Shown here in pieces: positions 1 to 8,452 of a stretch of DNA of 64,000 bases. The number at the start of each line of letters is the position of its first letter. Position 1 is the first letter of the stretch. The stretch covers positions 558,001-622,000 of the forward strand of contig NZ_SLWO01000003.1 of NCBI RefSeq assembly GCF_004340665.1. Reading direction: 5' to 3'. The position numbers were made by a program, and so were the translations under genes. The notes under the pieces are model-generated. The model was not told the DNA's origin. It searched no databases and worked only from the letters and a program-made list of their open reading frames with translations. This DNA comes from Pedobacter psychrotolerans. GTDB taxonomy: Bacteria; Bacteroidota; Bacteroidia; Sphingobacteriales; Sphingobacteriaceae.

Positions 1-2
1 AG

Positions 3-344
3 CAGTTTTATGAAGGCAATTTAAAAGTGTATTTGCCACAGTTTTTTAAGGAGAACTTACCTTATGTAAAAATGAGTATGGAACAGCTTACTGAAAAAAC
101 TGTATTGCAATATCAGCAGGAAGAACGTTCCTCAATTGTTCACCGGGTGAGAAGTGAGCGACACCGCTTAACTGATCTTCGGGATGTTTCGAACAAAGAA
201 GAATTAACTACTCCTGAGAATATTGCCATTTTAAAACAAGGCATGAGTGATTATTTTAAGGATACCAACTATTTGAAATGTAAAAATATGACTGATATTA
301 TAGAATTAAATATCAAAAATATTATCAGGCAGGTAAAGCTATAA
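3..344 (+). CDS. C-terminal part of an unrecognised protein (5' end outside window)
   Basis: The reading frame is open from the left edge to a TAA at 342-344, giving about 113 residues that end in RQVKL. A GTG at 27 could serve as a start, but the frame stays open upstream of it, so this is more likely the tail of a longer gene. The visible part is charged and probably soluble, with no signal peptide or membrane segment. I do not recognise the family. A hairpin followed by a T-run lies 10 bases after the stop, which supports this as the real 3' end of a gene. Confidence 0.55.
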   Translation, partial: QFYEGNLKVYLPQFFKENLPYVKMSMEQLTEKTVLQYQQEERSSIVHRVRSERHRLTDLRDVSNKEELTTPENIAILKQGMSDYFKDTNYLKCKNMTDIIELNIKNIIRQVKL

Positions 345-348
345 AACT

Positions 349-382
349 AAAAACGGCTGGTAAATTTACCAACCGCTTTTGA
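349..382. terminator. Bidirectional intrinsic terminator
   Basis: An inverted repeat with arms around CGGcTGGTAAA and TTTACCAaCCG (one mismatch) at 354-375 is flanked by an A-run on the left and a T-run on the right. It sits between two convergent genes, the partial gene ending at 344 and the PfpI gene ending at 413, so it can serve both strands. Confidence 0.75.
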
Positions 383-412
383 GTGAATCTAGAAAGAGCG
401 TCTAAAAAAAGT

Positions 413-973
413 TTAGGCGTGCTGACCCTCATGTACTCCTTCTGCAAACTCTTCCACAATCTTATCATTAAAAGCAGGTAAATCTTTAGGTGTTCTGCTG
501 GTTACCAAACCTTGATCTACAACAACTTCTTCATCGCTCCATAATGCGCCTGCATTAATTAAATCTTTTGAAATGTTTTTTACAGAAGTTAACTTTCTGC
601 CTTCAACCACTTCTGCATTAATTAATGTTTGTGGACCATGGCAGATGGCTGCTACTGGTTTGCCAGCTGCAAAAAATGATTTTACAAAAGCGATAGCATC
701 TTCGTTTACACGTAATTCGTCTGGATTAATCACTCCTCCAGGCAACAATAAGCCGTTATAGTCATCAGCATTTGCTTCTGTAATGGTTTTATCTACATCA
801 ACTTCTATTGACCAATGATCTTGATCCCAAGCCTTGATTTTTCCACTTTTTGAGGAGATGATGTGAACGGTTGCTCCCTCTTCTTTTAACCTTTTAACTG
901 GTTCGGTTAATTCAACTTCTTCAAATCCGCTTTCTGAAAGTACAGCAATAGTGCGGTTACTTAATTGTCCCAT
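413..973 (-). CDS. DJ-1/PfpI family protein (type 1 glutamine amidotransferase-like)
   Basis: This 186-residue protein has the usual length of the PfpI/YhbO branch of the DJ-1 superfamily. The nucleophile elbow AAICHGPQTL places Cys111 next to His112, and Glu18 in GFEEVEL fits the conserved acidic residue near that cysteine. Known members act as deglycases, chaperones or weak peptidases in stress protection in the cytoplasm; which activity applies here cannot be read from sequence. It stands alone: a bidirectional terminator follows it and a repeat-bearing gap lies upstream. Confidence 0.9.
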   Translation of the reverse strand: MGQLSNRTIAVLSESGFEEVELTEPVKRLKEEGATVHIISSKSGKIKAWDQDHWSIEVDVDKTITEANADDYNGLLLPGGVINPDELRVNEDAIAFVKSFFAAGKPVAAICHGPQTLINAEVVEGRKLTSVKNISKDLINAGALWSDEEVVVDQGLVTSRTPKDLPAFNDKIVEEFAEGVHEGQHA

Positions 974-1083
974 AATCTTTTCTGTTTTAAATAAGTGATG
1001 TATTTAAGACAACAGTGAGGGAAATTTTGTTTTTAGAAATTTAAGATTAGATGCTTTTCGTATAGTGATGTGCTGAGGCTATT

Positions 1084-1550
1084 GAAGCGAATTTTTCTTT
1101 ACCATGTAAGACATTGAAAAGAATGTAAGAAAAACCTATATTTTGATTGAATCTTAAAATTTGTTCATACACTTAGCTTATATGAGCCTTATATTTCTTA
1201 CCTGGTCAATTACAAAAAGCGGAGCATTGTATTTTTACCATATAAGGCATTGAAGAGAATGTAAGGAAAACTTATATTTTGATTGAATCTTAAAATTTGT
1301 TCATACACTTAGCTTATATGAGCCTTATATTTCTTACCTGGTCAATTACAAAAAGCGGAGCATCGCATTTTTACTATGTAAGACATTGAAGAGAATATAA
1401 GTAAAACCTATATTTTGATTGAATCTTAAAATTTGTTCATACACTTAGCTTATATGAGCCTTATATTTCTTACCTGGTCAATTACAAAAAGCGGAGCATT
1501 GCATTTTTACCATGTAAGACATTGAAGAGAATGTAAGGAAATCTATTTTT
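1084..1550. repeat. Tandem repeat array A: three 136-bp units plus flanking partial copies
   Basis: The 655-base gap between the PfpI gene and the GT2 gene holds near-identical 136-bp units. The motif CATTGAAGAGAATG or its close variant recurs at 1112, 1248, 1384 and 1520, exactly 136 bases apart. Each unit contains a core like CCATGTAAGACATTGAAG and an inverted CTTATAT...CTTACCTGG element that can pair with it. No open frame spans the array. The rest of the gap (974-1083 and 1551-1628) shows nothing else I can name. The reverse complement matches array B at 7985-8430. Confidence 0.9.
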
Positions 1551-1628
1551 TTAATTCCCTCCTATTGTTAAAAAAATATCAATAATAATTAATTTAAATA
1601 TTTACTATATCGTAATAAAAGGCTAGTA

Positions 1629-2375
1629 TTAGTCATTTGTTCGTCTGTGTTTTATAAAGTAAATTGCTAAATTCCCTGCGATGAAAATATGATTTAAAAC
1701 GTTTGGAATTAATCCATAATATTTTGTAAAAATTTCAAATCGTTCCTTCAGGCTTTCACGATGTTTTTTCTTGCTCATGCCACCAACAAGGTATTTGGCC
1801 ACATAACGGTGTACATTAACAATATTTGATGCCTTCTTTGCTGATTTAATGATCCAGTCGATATCAGAACTATACTTATATTTCAAATCATAAGGTTCAG
1901 TGATGCTTCTTCGCACATAAATGGCCTGATGACTGATATTCATTCCGAATTGAAAACTTTTCCAGTTAAAAATTTCTGGTGCTTCGTGACGTCTGCGTCC
2001 TAAACTTTCCCAGTTATCATTGAACATTTCGGTTTCACCATAATAAATATCGGCACCAGGAGATGAATCAAAAACATCTTCTACGGTTTGCTCGTCGTAA
2101 ATTTCATCACCAGAATTCATAAATAAGATATAATCGCCAGTTGCAAGGGCTAAGCCTTTGTTCATGGCATCATAAATTCCTTTGTCTGGTTCTGATATAA
2201 TTCTCGAAATCCGCTCTTTATATTTCGCTATAACCGCTAATGTACCATCTGTTGATTTTCCATCAACTATAATGTATTCAATGTTTTTATAGGTTTGCTT
2301 TAATACAGAATTGATGGTGCGTTCAATATCCCGCACGTTATTATATACAATGGTTATTACTGTTAATTTAGGCAT
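1629..2375 (-). CDS. Glycosyltransferase family 2 (WcaE/WfgS-like)
   Basis: This 248-residue protein has a complete GT-A fold signature: VITIVYNN at the start, EYIIVDGKSTDGT near residue 33, DKGIYDAMNKG near residue 82, and the acidic metal/nucleotide site MNSGDE near residue 115. It should transfer a sugar from a nucleotide donor to a lipid-linked or cell-surface glycan at the inner face of the membrane; donor and acceptor are unknown. It lies at the downstream end of the minus-strand glycan locus, next to a GT4 gene. The gene at 58255-59004 is a clear paralogue, sharing the DGKSTDGTL and GIYDAMNKG blocks. Confidence 0.9.
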   Translation of the reverse strand: MPKLTVITIVYNNVRDIERTINSVLKQTYKNIEYIIVDGKSTDGTLAVIAKYKERISRIISEPDKGIYDAMNKGLALATGDYILFMNSGDEIYDEQTVEDVFDSSPGADIYYGETEMFNDNWESLGRRRHEAPEIFNWKSFQFGMNISHQAIYVRRSITEPYDLKYKYSSDIDWIIKSAKKASNIVNVHRYVAKYLVGGMSKKKHRESLKERFEIFTKYYGLIPNVLNHIFIAGNLAIYFIKHRRTND

Positions 2376-2509
2376 GCTGATCCATTGATTTTAAGGGTTC
2401 GGGCATTGGGTAAAACATTTCGCATCTACAATGAACTGATAGCACTGAGCAAAATCTCTAATTTTAATGCTTTCATGTTATTGTGGTGGTTATTGGCTAG
2501 TTCCATAAT

Positions 2510-3790
2510 TTACTTCGGTTGTAAATCTATCAGTGTTTCATACAAATGGATATGTTCAGCAGCAATAACCTCTTCCGAAAAATGAGTCAGGATACTAAGT
2601 CTGGCTGCTTTTTGAAGCTCTTCTTTATTTGGGCGATGATATAACCATTCCATTCCATTAGCTAAATCTTCAGCATCTTCATAAACAGCCAGGTAGCCAT
2701 TTTGCATATGCTTTACCATATCTGGGATCCCACCTGTGGTAAAAGCAATTACGGGGGTGGCGCAGGCTAAACTTTCCATTACCGTATTAGGTAAATTATC
2801 TTCAAGCGAAGGGGTGATAAAAGCATCGGCAGCCGAATAACATTTAGCCAAATGATCATCATTATTGATCGTGCCTAAAAACGTGGTTTTAAAGGGGAAC
2901 TCCGGGATTTCTGCATTGTCTTTATTCCCAAATATCACCAGCTCAAAGTTTTCTTTTTTGATGCCGGGGCGACGTGATAAAATCTCTAAGGCTTCTATTA
3001 AATAAGGCGTGCCTTTGTGTTTATCATTTTTTGAAGGCATGAAACCACTCATCAGGACAAATTTTTGCGGATTGATTTTTAAAATTTTCTTCGCTTCAGA
3101 TTTGAGATAAGGTTTAAAAACATGTGTTTCTATCGTATTTGGAATAACGGCAATTTCTCTTGTGGCTAATAAACTGCTGAATTTTACTGATTTAGCCATC
3201 CAATTGCTTGGTGCTACGATATGGAAATTCAACTTCCTATAGGCGTTTTGTTTACGCAACCAGGTTTTGTGAGACAGATCATTCTGGTTGCTTATTTTCA
3301 AAATCGGACAATTGCCACATTGCTGGTGAAAGTTTTCGCATCCATATCGAACATGGCAGCCACCTGTAAATGCATTGCTATCATGAAAAGTCCATACTAT
3401 GGGTTTCTCTAGTTCATCCAGTTCAGCTAGAAATTTGGGTGTAAGAAAACCATGATTAACCCAATGGAGGTGAATAATATCAGCGCTTTTCACCTTTGGA
3501 TGATTTTTAATCGACCGACCAAACCATTGTAAGCTAAAGGGTGTTTTAACCGATTTGCTTAACCATTTTGCATAATATCTTTCAGAAATGATGTTATAAA
3601 CTGCCTTGGCTTTTTGGATAGCAGAAACAGAAAATGTATTTATTTTCGGGTTCTGGCCAAATTTGTAATAGACTAAAACCTCCGAATCAATGCCGCTTGC
3701 TTGTAGTGCATCACTCAGACGTAAACAGGCTCTTCCTGCTCCGCCATTTCCATCGTAGGTATTTAGGTGTAGAACTTTCAAATCGATCAA
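2510..3790 (-). CDS. Glycosyltransferase family 4 (WcaC-like)
   Basis: The 426 residues show the two Rossmann domains of GT-B enzymes. The N-terminal acceptor domain begins with KVLHLNTYDGNGGAGRA, a form typical of WcaC-like GT4 enzymes. The C-terminal donor domain carries EDNLPNTVMESLACATPV followed by GGIPDMV, the nucleotide-sugar binding region. It probably adds one sugar to a surface polysaccharide precursor. The neighbouring GT2 gene lies 134 bases downstream on the same strand, so co-transcription is likely. No signal peptide is present. The substrate is not predictable from sequence. Confidence 0.9.
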   Translation of the reverse strand: MIDLKVLHLNTYDGNGGAGRACLRLSDALQASGIDSEVLVYYKFGQNPKINTFSVSAIQKAKAVYNIISERYYAKWLSKSVKTPFSLQWFGRSIKNHPKVKSADIIHLHWVNHGFLTPKFLAELDELEKPIVWTFHDSNAFTGGCHVRYGCENFHQQCGNCPILKISNQNDLSHKTWLRKQNAYRKLNFHIVAPSNWMAKSVKFSSLLATREIAVIPNTIETHVFKPYLKSEAKKILKINPQKFVLMSGFMPSKNDKHKGTPYLIEALEILSRRPGIKKENFELVIFGNKDNAEIPEFPFKTTFLGTINNDDHLAKCYSAADAFITPSLEDNLPNTVMESLACATPVIAFTTGGIPDMVKHMQNGYLAVYEDAEDLANGMEWLYHRPNKEELQKAARLSILTHFSEEVIAAEHIHLYETLIDLQPK

Positions 3791-4177
3791 AAATACATTT
3801 TATTGTTTATGAATATAAAATCTGTAAGCAATTTCATCTTTATATTTTTATTGCACTTTAATTGAAAGATAATGACTCTTTTAACGTGCTTGTGCAATTG
3901 TTTTTTTGCTGACTTGTCAGTTATATATACAAAATCAATTACATTGATTCATATCCTTTAACGCCTTATGTGCGAACAATAGTATTCAGGTAAAATAGCA
4001 ATATCTGGAAAGTTGCGATAGAAATATCGAGGGATTTGAATAGATTAATATTATACTGCTGAATTGTTTTATTGCCTACAAATGTTAGATAACAATTAAG
4101 CAATAATCAACTTGGCAATACTAGCTATAGATTTTACTGTTCTTTTTCCGTTTCTTTGGCGTGGAATTATTTAAAAT
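3791..4177. other. 387-base intergenic region between divergent genes
   Basis: This AT-rich gap separates the minus-strand GT4 gene from the plus-strand methyltransferase and must hold promoters for both directions, although I see no exact TAnnTTTG element placed convincingly. At 3950-3980 there is a degenerate single copy of the array A/B core (CCTTtAAcGCCTTATgTG compared with CCTTCAATGCCTTATATG). Nothing else was recognised. Confidence 0.5.
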
Positions 4178-4930
4178 ATGGCAAATTTATTAACTGACAG
4201 GGCTTTTTGGGTAAATTATTGGGAAAGTAAAAAAGGGCTTGCGGTACAGCTACCTGAAAATTATTTATTTCATCGCCAATTGACAGAAATTATTGAGGAA
4301 AACAAAGTGTCAACAGCCATTGAACTGGGAGGCTTTCCAGGTTATTATGCTGTATTTTTAAAGAAATATTTGAAATTGGAAGTTACGCTTTTAGATTATT
4401 TCGTTCATCCGCCTGTAGTTAATGAGCTGTTGAAAAAAAATGGTTTAGCAGAAAAGGATATTCAGGTTATTGAAACAGATTTATTTAGTTACCATCCCGA
4501 AAAACAATATGATCTGGTTTTAAGCTGCGGTTTAATTGAGCATTTCAATGATACGGCTGATATCATTAATCGTCATATCAATTTTGTTAAACCTGGCGGA
4601 ACACTGTTTATTACTTTGCCAAACTTTAATGCCGTGAATGGCTGGTTCCAAAAAAACTTCGATAAGGAAAACTATGATAAACACAATATCAATAGTATGA
4701 ACCCCCAGTTACTTAAATCGATTTGTGAAAAAGCGGGCTTAAAAGAAGTTGAATCAGGTTATTTCGGTCGTTTTAGTGTATGGCTTGAAAATGAAAATCA
4801 GAAACCAGCCACGGTAAGGTTGTTCAAAAAAGCAGTTTGGTTAACGGGTAAAATATTTACTAAGATTATTCCTTTCGAGAGCAAAAGTCTATCTCCCTAT
4901 ATTATTCTTCAAGCCAAAAAGGAACTATAA
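4178..4930 (+). CDS. Class I SAM-dependent methyltransferase
   Basis: This 250-residue protein has a Methyltransf_11/23-like Rossmann core. Motif I is the unusual IELGGFPGYYAVFL (GGFPG in place of GxGxG), an acidic residue follows in TLLDYF, and YDLVLSCGLIEHF plus the post-motif VKPGGTLFITLPNF complete the fold. Its place among glycosyltransferases suggests methylation of a sugar or other precursor in surface glycan synthesis, but the substrate is inference. It is the only plus-strand gene in this locus. Its last six bases overlap the end of the convergent fucosidase gene, so no terminator separates the two. Confidence 0.82.
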   Translation: MANLLTDRAFWVNYWESKKGLAVQLPENYLFHRQLTEIIEENKVSTAIELGGFPGYYAVFLKKYLKLEVTLLDYFVHPPVVNELLKKNGLAEKDIQVIETDLFSYHPEKQYDLVLSCGLIEHFNDTADIINRHINFVKPGGTLFITLPNFNAVNGWFQKNFDKENYDKHNINSMNPQLLKSICEKAGLKEVESGYFGRFSVWLENENQKPATVRLFKKAVWLTGKIFTKIIPFESKSLSPYIILQAKKEL

Positions 4931-6376
4931 AGCCTTCTTATATAACCCTATTTCGCTTAAGGTAATACAGACTGGAGACTTCGTAATATTGATTCTCACT
5001 TTGTTTGTACTAACAGGTTGATCGAGTTTAATTAATCGCTTTGCGCCAATACTGGTGCCGTCAAAAATTTTCTTCCAGCGGTTGTTTTCAAAAATTTCAA
5101 TATTGTAAGCTTCAATCCTTTGTCCTAGTGGAATAAATTCTTGCATACTAATGATGTCGAAAGTTTGTTTAGCTTTTAAGTCCAACGCTAAACTTGCCGT
5201 ATGAATATTATCACTTGTAGCCCAATAACTTTGTTTATTTCCATCAATAAGAAGGGATTGGTTGAATTTTTTTCCGCGTACATTGCTTGCTTTAATACTT
5301 GCATTTTTAGCCAGATTAGTAGCAAATGTATTTCTAACCATATCTCCAAATTCTTTTAGAGCAGCAACATCGTCATCATGTAATTGGCCTCTGGGATCTG
5401 GCGCCAAGCCTAAATCTAAACCTGCACCACGGCCGACACTTTTCAAATATAAATCGAATAGCATTTCTGGTGTTTTTGGCTTTTCTTTAGGATGATAAAA
5501 CCATCCCTGACGTAAGGGAACATCACATTCGGCAGGCATCCAGAACTTACCATTTCTAATTCCTTCCGGACTTTGTGGATAATTTGCTTGTCCTGGAACA
5601 GCTTCATTTTTTCCATCGGGTGCCATTGGCGTAAAAGTTGCCCAACTGGTTTCTGCGGCATGACCATCTTCATTTCCAACCCAACGAACATCTAAACCTA
5701 TATCGCTGAAAATATTAGCCATAGGTTGCATTTTTCTGGTAATGCCCCAAGTATTTTTCCAGTCATAATAGGTGGTATTATCAATAGATCTTTTCTCTCG
5801 GGCGCCTCCATAAAAGCCATCGCCGCCGTTTGCGCCGTCATGCCAGCTCATAAAAATCTCTCCGTAATTAGCGTACAATTCTTTCAGCTGTGATTGATAA
5901 ATAGCTAAATATTTGTCGGTTCCATATAGCGCATTATTCCTATCCCAAGGTGAACAGTAAACGCCAAATTTCAATCCGTTTTTACGCACAGCCTGCTCTA
6001 TTTCTTTAACTAAATTTCCCTTGCCATTTCTAAACGGACTTTTAGTAATGTTGTAATCTGTTGTTTGTGTAGGCCAAAGTGCAAAGCCATCATGATGCTT
6101 TGCTACTAAAACAATACCCTTTAATCCACCGGCCTTTGCGGCTTTAATAATCTGCGTTGCATTAAAATCTGTTGGATTAAAAATTTTAGGATCGGCATCT
6201 CCATAGCCCCATTCCTTATTTTCAAAAGTAGTAGGCGTAAAATGCATTATGCCATAAATTTCTACATCATGCCACGCCAGTTGCCTTTGTGATGGTAAAG
6301 CGCCGTAAGGTTTTGGTGGATTTTGAGCGAAAGTATTTAACGAGACAAGTAAAAGTATGGATAAAAGTAACCTCAT
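4925..6376 (-). CDS. Secreted GH29 alpha-L-fucosidase with C-terminal discoidin-like domain
   Basis: The 483-residue protein starts with a Sec signal peptide (MRLLLSILLLVSLNTFAQ). The GH29 barrel follows, with WHDVEIYGIMHFTPTTF, the KHHDGF motif (residues 93-98) and FMSWHDGANGG, whose Asp180 corresponds to the family nucleophile. After about residue 340 comes a domain resembling F5/8 type C (discoidin/CBM32-like) modules. The enzyme should hydrolyse terminal alpha-L-fucose in the periplasm or outside the cell. A degradative enzyme inside a cluster of glycan-synthesis genes is unusual; it may trim the cell's own polysaccharide or simply be a neighbour. It ends inside the convergent methyltransferase gene. 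Confidence 0.92.
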   Translation of the reverse strand: MRLLLSILLLVSLNTFAQNPPKPYGALPSQRQLAWHDVEIYGIMHFTPTTFENKEWGYGDADPKIFNPTDFNATQIIKAAKAGGLKGIVLVAKHHDGFALWPTQTTDYNITKSPFRNGKGNLVKEIEQAVRKNGLKFGVYCSPWDRNNALYGTDKYLAIYQSQLKELYANYGEIFMSWHDGANGGDGFYGGAREKRSIDNTTYYDWKNTWGITRKMQPMANIFSDIGLDVRWVGNEDGHAAETSWATFTPMAPDGKNEAVPGQANYPQSPEGIRNGKFWMPAECDVPLRQGWFYHPKEKPKTPEMLFDLYLKSVGRGAGLDLGLAPDPRGQLHDDDVAALKEFGDMVRNTFATNLAKNASIKASNVRGKKFNQSLLIDGNKQSYWATSDNIHTASLALDLKAKQTFDIISMQEFIPLGQRIEAYNIEIFENNRWKKIFDGTSIGAKRLIKLDQPVSTNKVRINITKSPVCITLSEIGLYKKAL

Positions 6377-6418
6377 GATGTATAGTTTGATTCATCCAAA
6401 ATACAAAGAAATATTTTG

Positions 6419-7333
6419 TTAACGGGAAAAATATTGAGCTAACTTCTCTTTCATAAATCGTTTTACCCTGATCATTAAATTTCCTTTTCTGTTCGCTAAA
6501 AAACTTTTAATGGTTTGGTAGGCTTTTTTATCTTCTTGAATAAGATCTGGAAATTCCGTTATGGGTTTAGGATTGATCACCACATTATAGATATCATTGA
6601 TGCCTGAATGTACACCGGTACCATCATGCCCGATATTATTAACCAGTGATTGTGATGGGTTTAATGTTAAACCATTCTTTAAAAAAATGGAAGCATACCA
6701 TCGAATGGCCCAACTGTTATTTTTGCCTTTTTTAAACTCCTGCATTTGCTTCCAAAAGTTCATTGTGTTATCAATAGAAAAAGCGGCTTTTTTTTGATGA
6801 TCGAACTTACTGATAAGCGTATCAATGTCTGGTTCAAAATTTTTCCAGGCATGCTCCCAAGTGGCCCATCCCCAGCTGGTTGCTGCCCTGAAAAAAAAGG
6901 ACTGTGGAAGGTCATTAGCTTTTAAAGGATACATGTAAGCCCCGATATGCATTACCTTTTCTACATTGCGGTAACGATTTAAGGCCTCATTGAAGTAGGT
7001 AAGTGTATGCGGAGAGGTTACTAAATCATCTTCAAAAACGATAACTTGTCCGTAATCGGTAATTAATTTAGTTACGCCTGCAATAACGGAGTTGGCTAAG
7101 CCTGAGTTTTCTTGTTTTTCAAAAATCTTAACCGATTTAAAGCCGTCAATCTTTTTTATAATAGACCGTACTTCTGCTACTTTTTCTCCATCTAGAGCAT
7201 TTTTTGCTCCGTCTGAAAAGATGAATAATCTGCTCTCAATGGCAAGTTCATTTTGTTGCAAAAACTTTATTGTCCGTTCGGTATGCTGTGGACGATTGTA
7301 AACAAAAAGGGCTATTGGGGCGAGATTTTGCAT
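6419..7333 (-). CDS. GT-A type glycosyltransferase
   Basis: The 304 residues begin with PIALFVYNRPQHTERTIKFL, typical of a bacterial GT2-like family that handles surface glycans. They contain VIVFEDDLVTSP near residue 98, whose FEDD is a DxD-type metal site, and SWGWATWEHAWK near residue 152. No signal peptide or membrane segment is seen. It should act in the cytoplasm on a lipid-linked acceptor; sugar and linkage are unknown. The gene lies 42 bases upstream of the fucosidase on the same strand, so the two may be co-transcribed. Confidence 0.85.
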   Translation of the reverse strand: MQNLAPIALFVYNRPQHTERTIKFLQQNELAIESRLFIFSDGAKNALDGEKVAEVRSIIKKIDGFKSVKIFEKQENSGLANSVIAGVTKLITDYGQVIVFEDDLVTSPHTLTYFNEALNRYRNVEKVMHIGAYMYPLKANDLPQSFFFRAATSWGWATWEHAWKNFEPDIDTLISKFDHQKKAAFSIDNTMNFWKQMQEFKKGKNNSWAIRWYASIFLKNGLTLNPSQSLVNNIGHDGTGVHSGINDIYNVVINPKPITEFPDLIQEDKKAYQTIKSFLANRKGNLMIRVKRFMKEKLAQYFSR

Positions 7334-7422
7334 GTTTCGATTTTATTCGTTACCAATATCAATCATTTCAACGGCAACCTTTATCCGATTTAAATATCTC
7401 ATCGGCTGGATGCAAAAATATA

Positions 7423-7833
7423 TTAATAAATTGATTCATATGTTTCATTTACATATGTTTTTTGTCCTTCACTAAAGATATGTGTACAATTGAAGTTTAT
7501 CATCAGTCCGATTGGGGATGATAATAGTTTCATATAAGTTAAAAGTTGTGCTACATGAATGGGGGCTACATGGTCTACAGATTTGAGTTCAACAACTAAA
7601 ACATTTTCAATAAGCAGATCGCATTTTAATTGCGCATCTATCTCAAATCCTTTGTAATCAATTGGAATAACCAATTCTGATTTAAAATTTATATTTCTTA
7701 ATTTCAGTTCATGAATCATACATTTATGATAAGTACATTCCAATAAGCCTGGTCCTAATGTTTTGTGCACTTCAATGGCTGCTCCATTTACTTTGTAGAC
7801 TAAATCCTTTAAATAGTTTCTGGTTAACAACAT
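7423..7833 (-). CDS. GxxExxY family protein (PDDEXK-like fold)
   Basis: This 136-residue protein carries the defining GxxExxY motif (GLLECTY, residues 29-35) after VNGAAIEVHKTLGP. Later blocks IDYKGFEIDAQLKCDLLI and VLVVELKSVD resemble the PD-(D/E)xK nuclease core, with D and ExK residues. The family is abundant in Bacteroidota, often near glycan clusters or repeats, and has no established function. Here it sits between the glycosyltransferase gene and repeat array B. I would not assign nuclease activity from this alone. Confidence 0.88.
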   Translation of the reverse strand: MLLTRNYLKDLVYKVNGAAIEVHKTLGPGLLECTYHKCMIHELKLRNINFKSELVIPIDYKGFEIDAQLKCDLLIENVLVVELKSVDHVAPIHVAQLLTYMKLLSSPIGLMINFNCTHIFSEGQKTYVNETYESIY

Positions 7834-7984
7834 TCCTTTTTGATTAAATTAATAAGGGATGTACTTTTTAAAGAGATGATTTATAGTTCAATATATAGAT
7901 TATTTTCTTATTGGATGAGATTTTAGAAAACATAAGTTTATGCTTTATGTAAAATATAATTCAGGTTAGTCGTTTTCCCAAACA

Positions 7985-8430
7985 GCTTATATTCTTACAT
8001 TTCCTTCAATGCCTTATATAGCAAAAATGTGATGCTTTATTTTATTGACCATATATGGAATATAAAGTTCATGTAAGGAAAGTGTCCAAACAAATCTTAA
8101 GCTGGGATCAAAATAAAGTTATTCTTATATTCCTTCAATTTCTTATGTGGTAAACAAAATGCGATGCTCCACTTTGTGTTATTTACCATATAAAGAATAT
8201 AAGGTTCATGTAAGGAAAGTGTCCAGAAAATCTTAAGTTAGGATCAAAACAAAGTATTCTTATATTTCCTTCAATGTCTTCTGTGGTAATGCAAAATGTG
8301 ATGTTCCACTTATATTATCGACTATATAAGGAATATAAGGCTCATATAAGTTAAGCGTATGAACAAATTTAGCTGTAATCAGATTACGGGTATTATTATT
8401 TCTTCGATGCCTTATATGGTAAAAAAGGAA
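7985..8430. repeat. Tandem repeat array B, same family as array A in opposite orientation
   Basis: The 619-base gap between the GxxExxY gene and the next methyltransferase holds about 3.3 diverged units. The core CCTTCAATGCCTTATATGG or a variant recurs at about 8003, 8132, 8268 and 8401, spaced 129, 136 and 133 bases. Each unit also has an inverted TTTACCATATAAAG-like segment that could pair with the core. Part of the unit (AATATAAGGCTCATATAAG and following, near 8332-8370) matches the reverse complement of array A closely. Units are more diverged than in array A. No gene is visible in 7834-8452. Confidence 0.85.
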
Positions 8431-8452
8431 TAATCCACATAAGATTTGAATT

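Noticed and set aside
27..344. Complete gene starting at GTG 27
   Set aside because: The same frame is open to the window edge without a stop, so an upstream start outside the window is more likely.
573..761. Plus-strand ORF opposite the PfpI gene
   Set aside because: It is a shadow of the PfpI coding sequence, which has a complete family signature on the other strand.
1084..1550. CRISPR array
   Set aside because: The period is 136 bases, the whole unit is repeated rather than a short repeat with unique spacers, and no cas genes are present.
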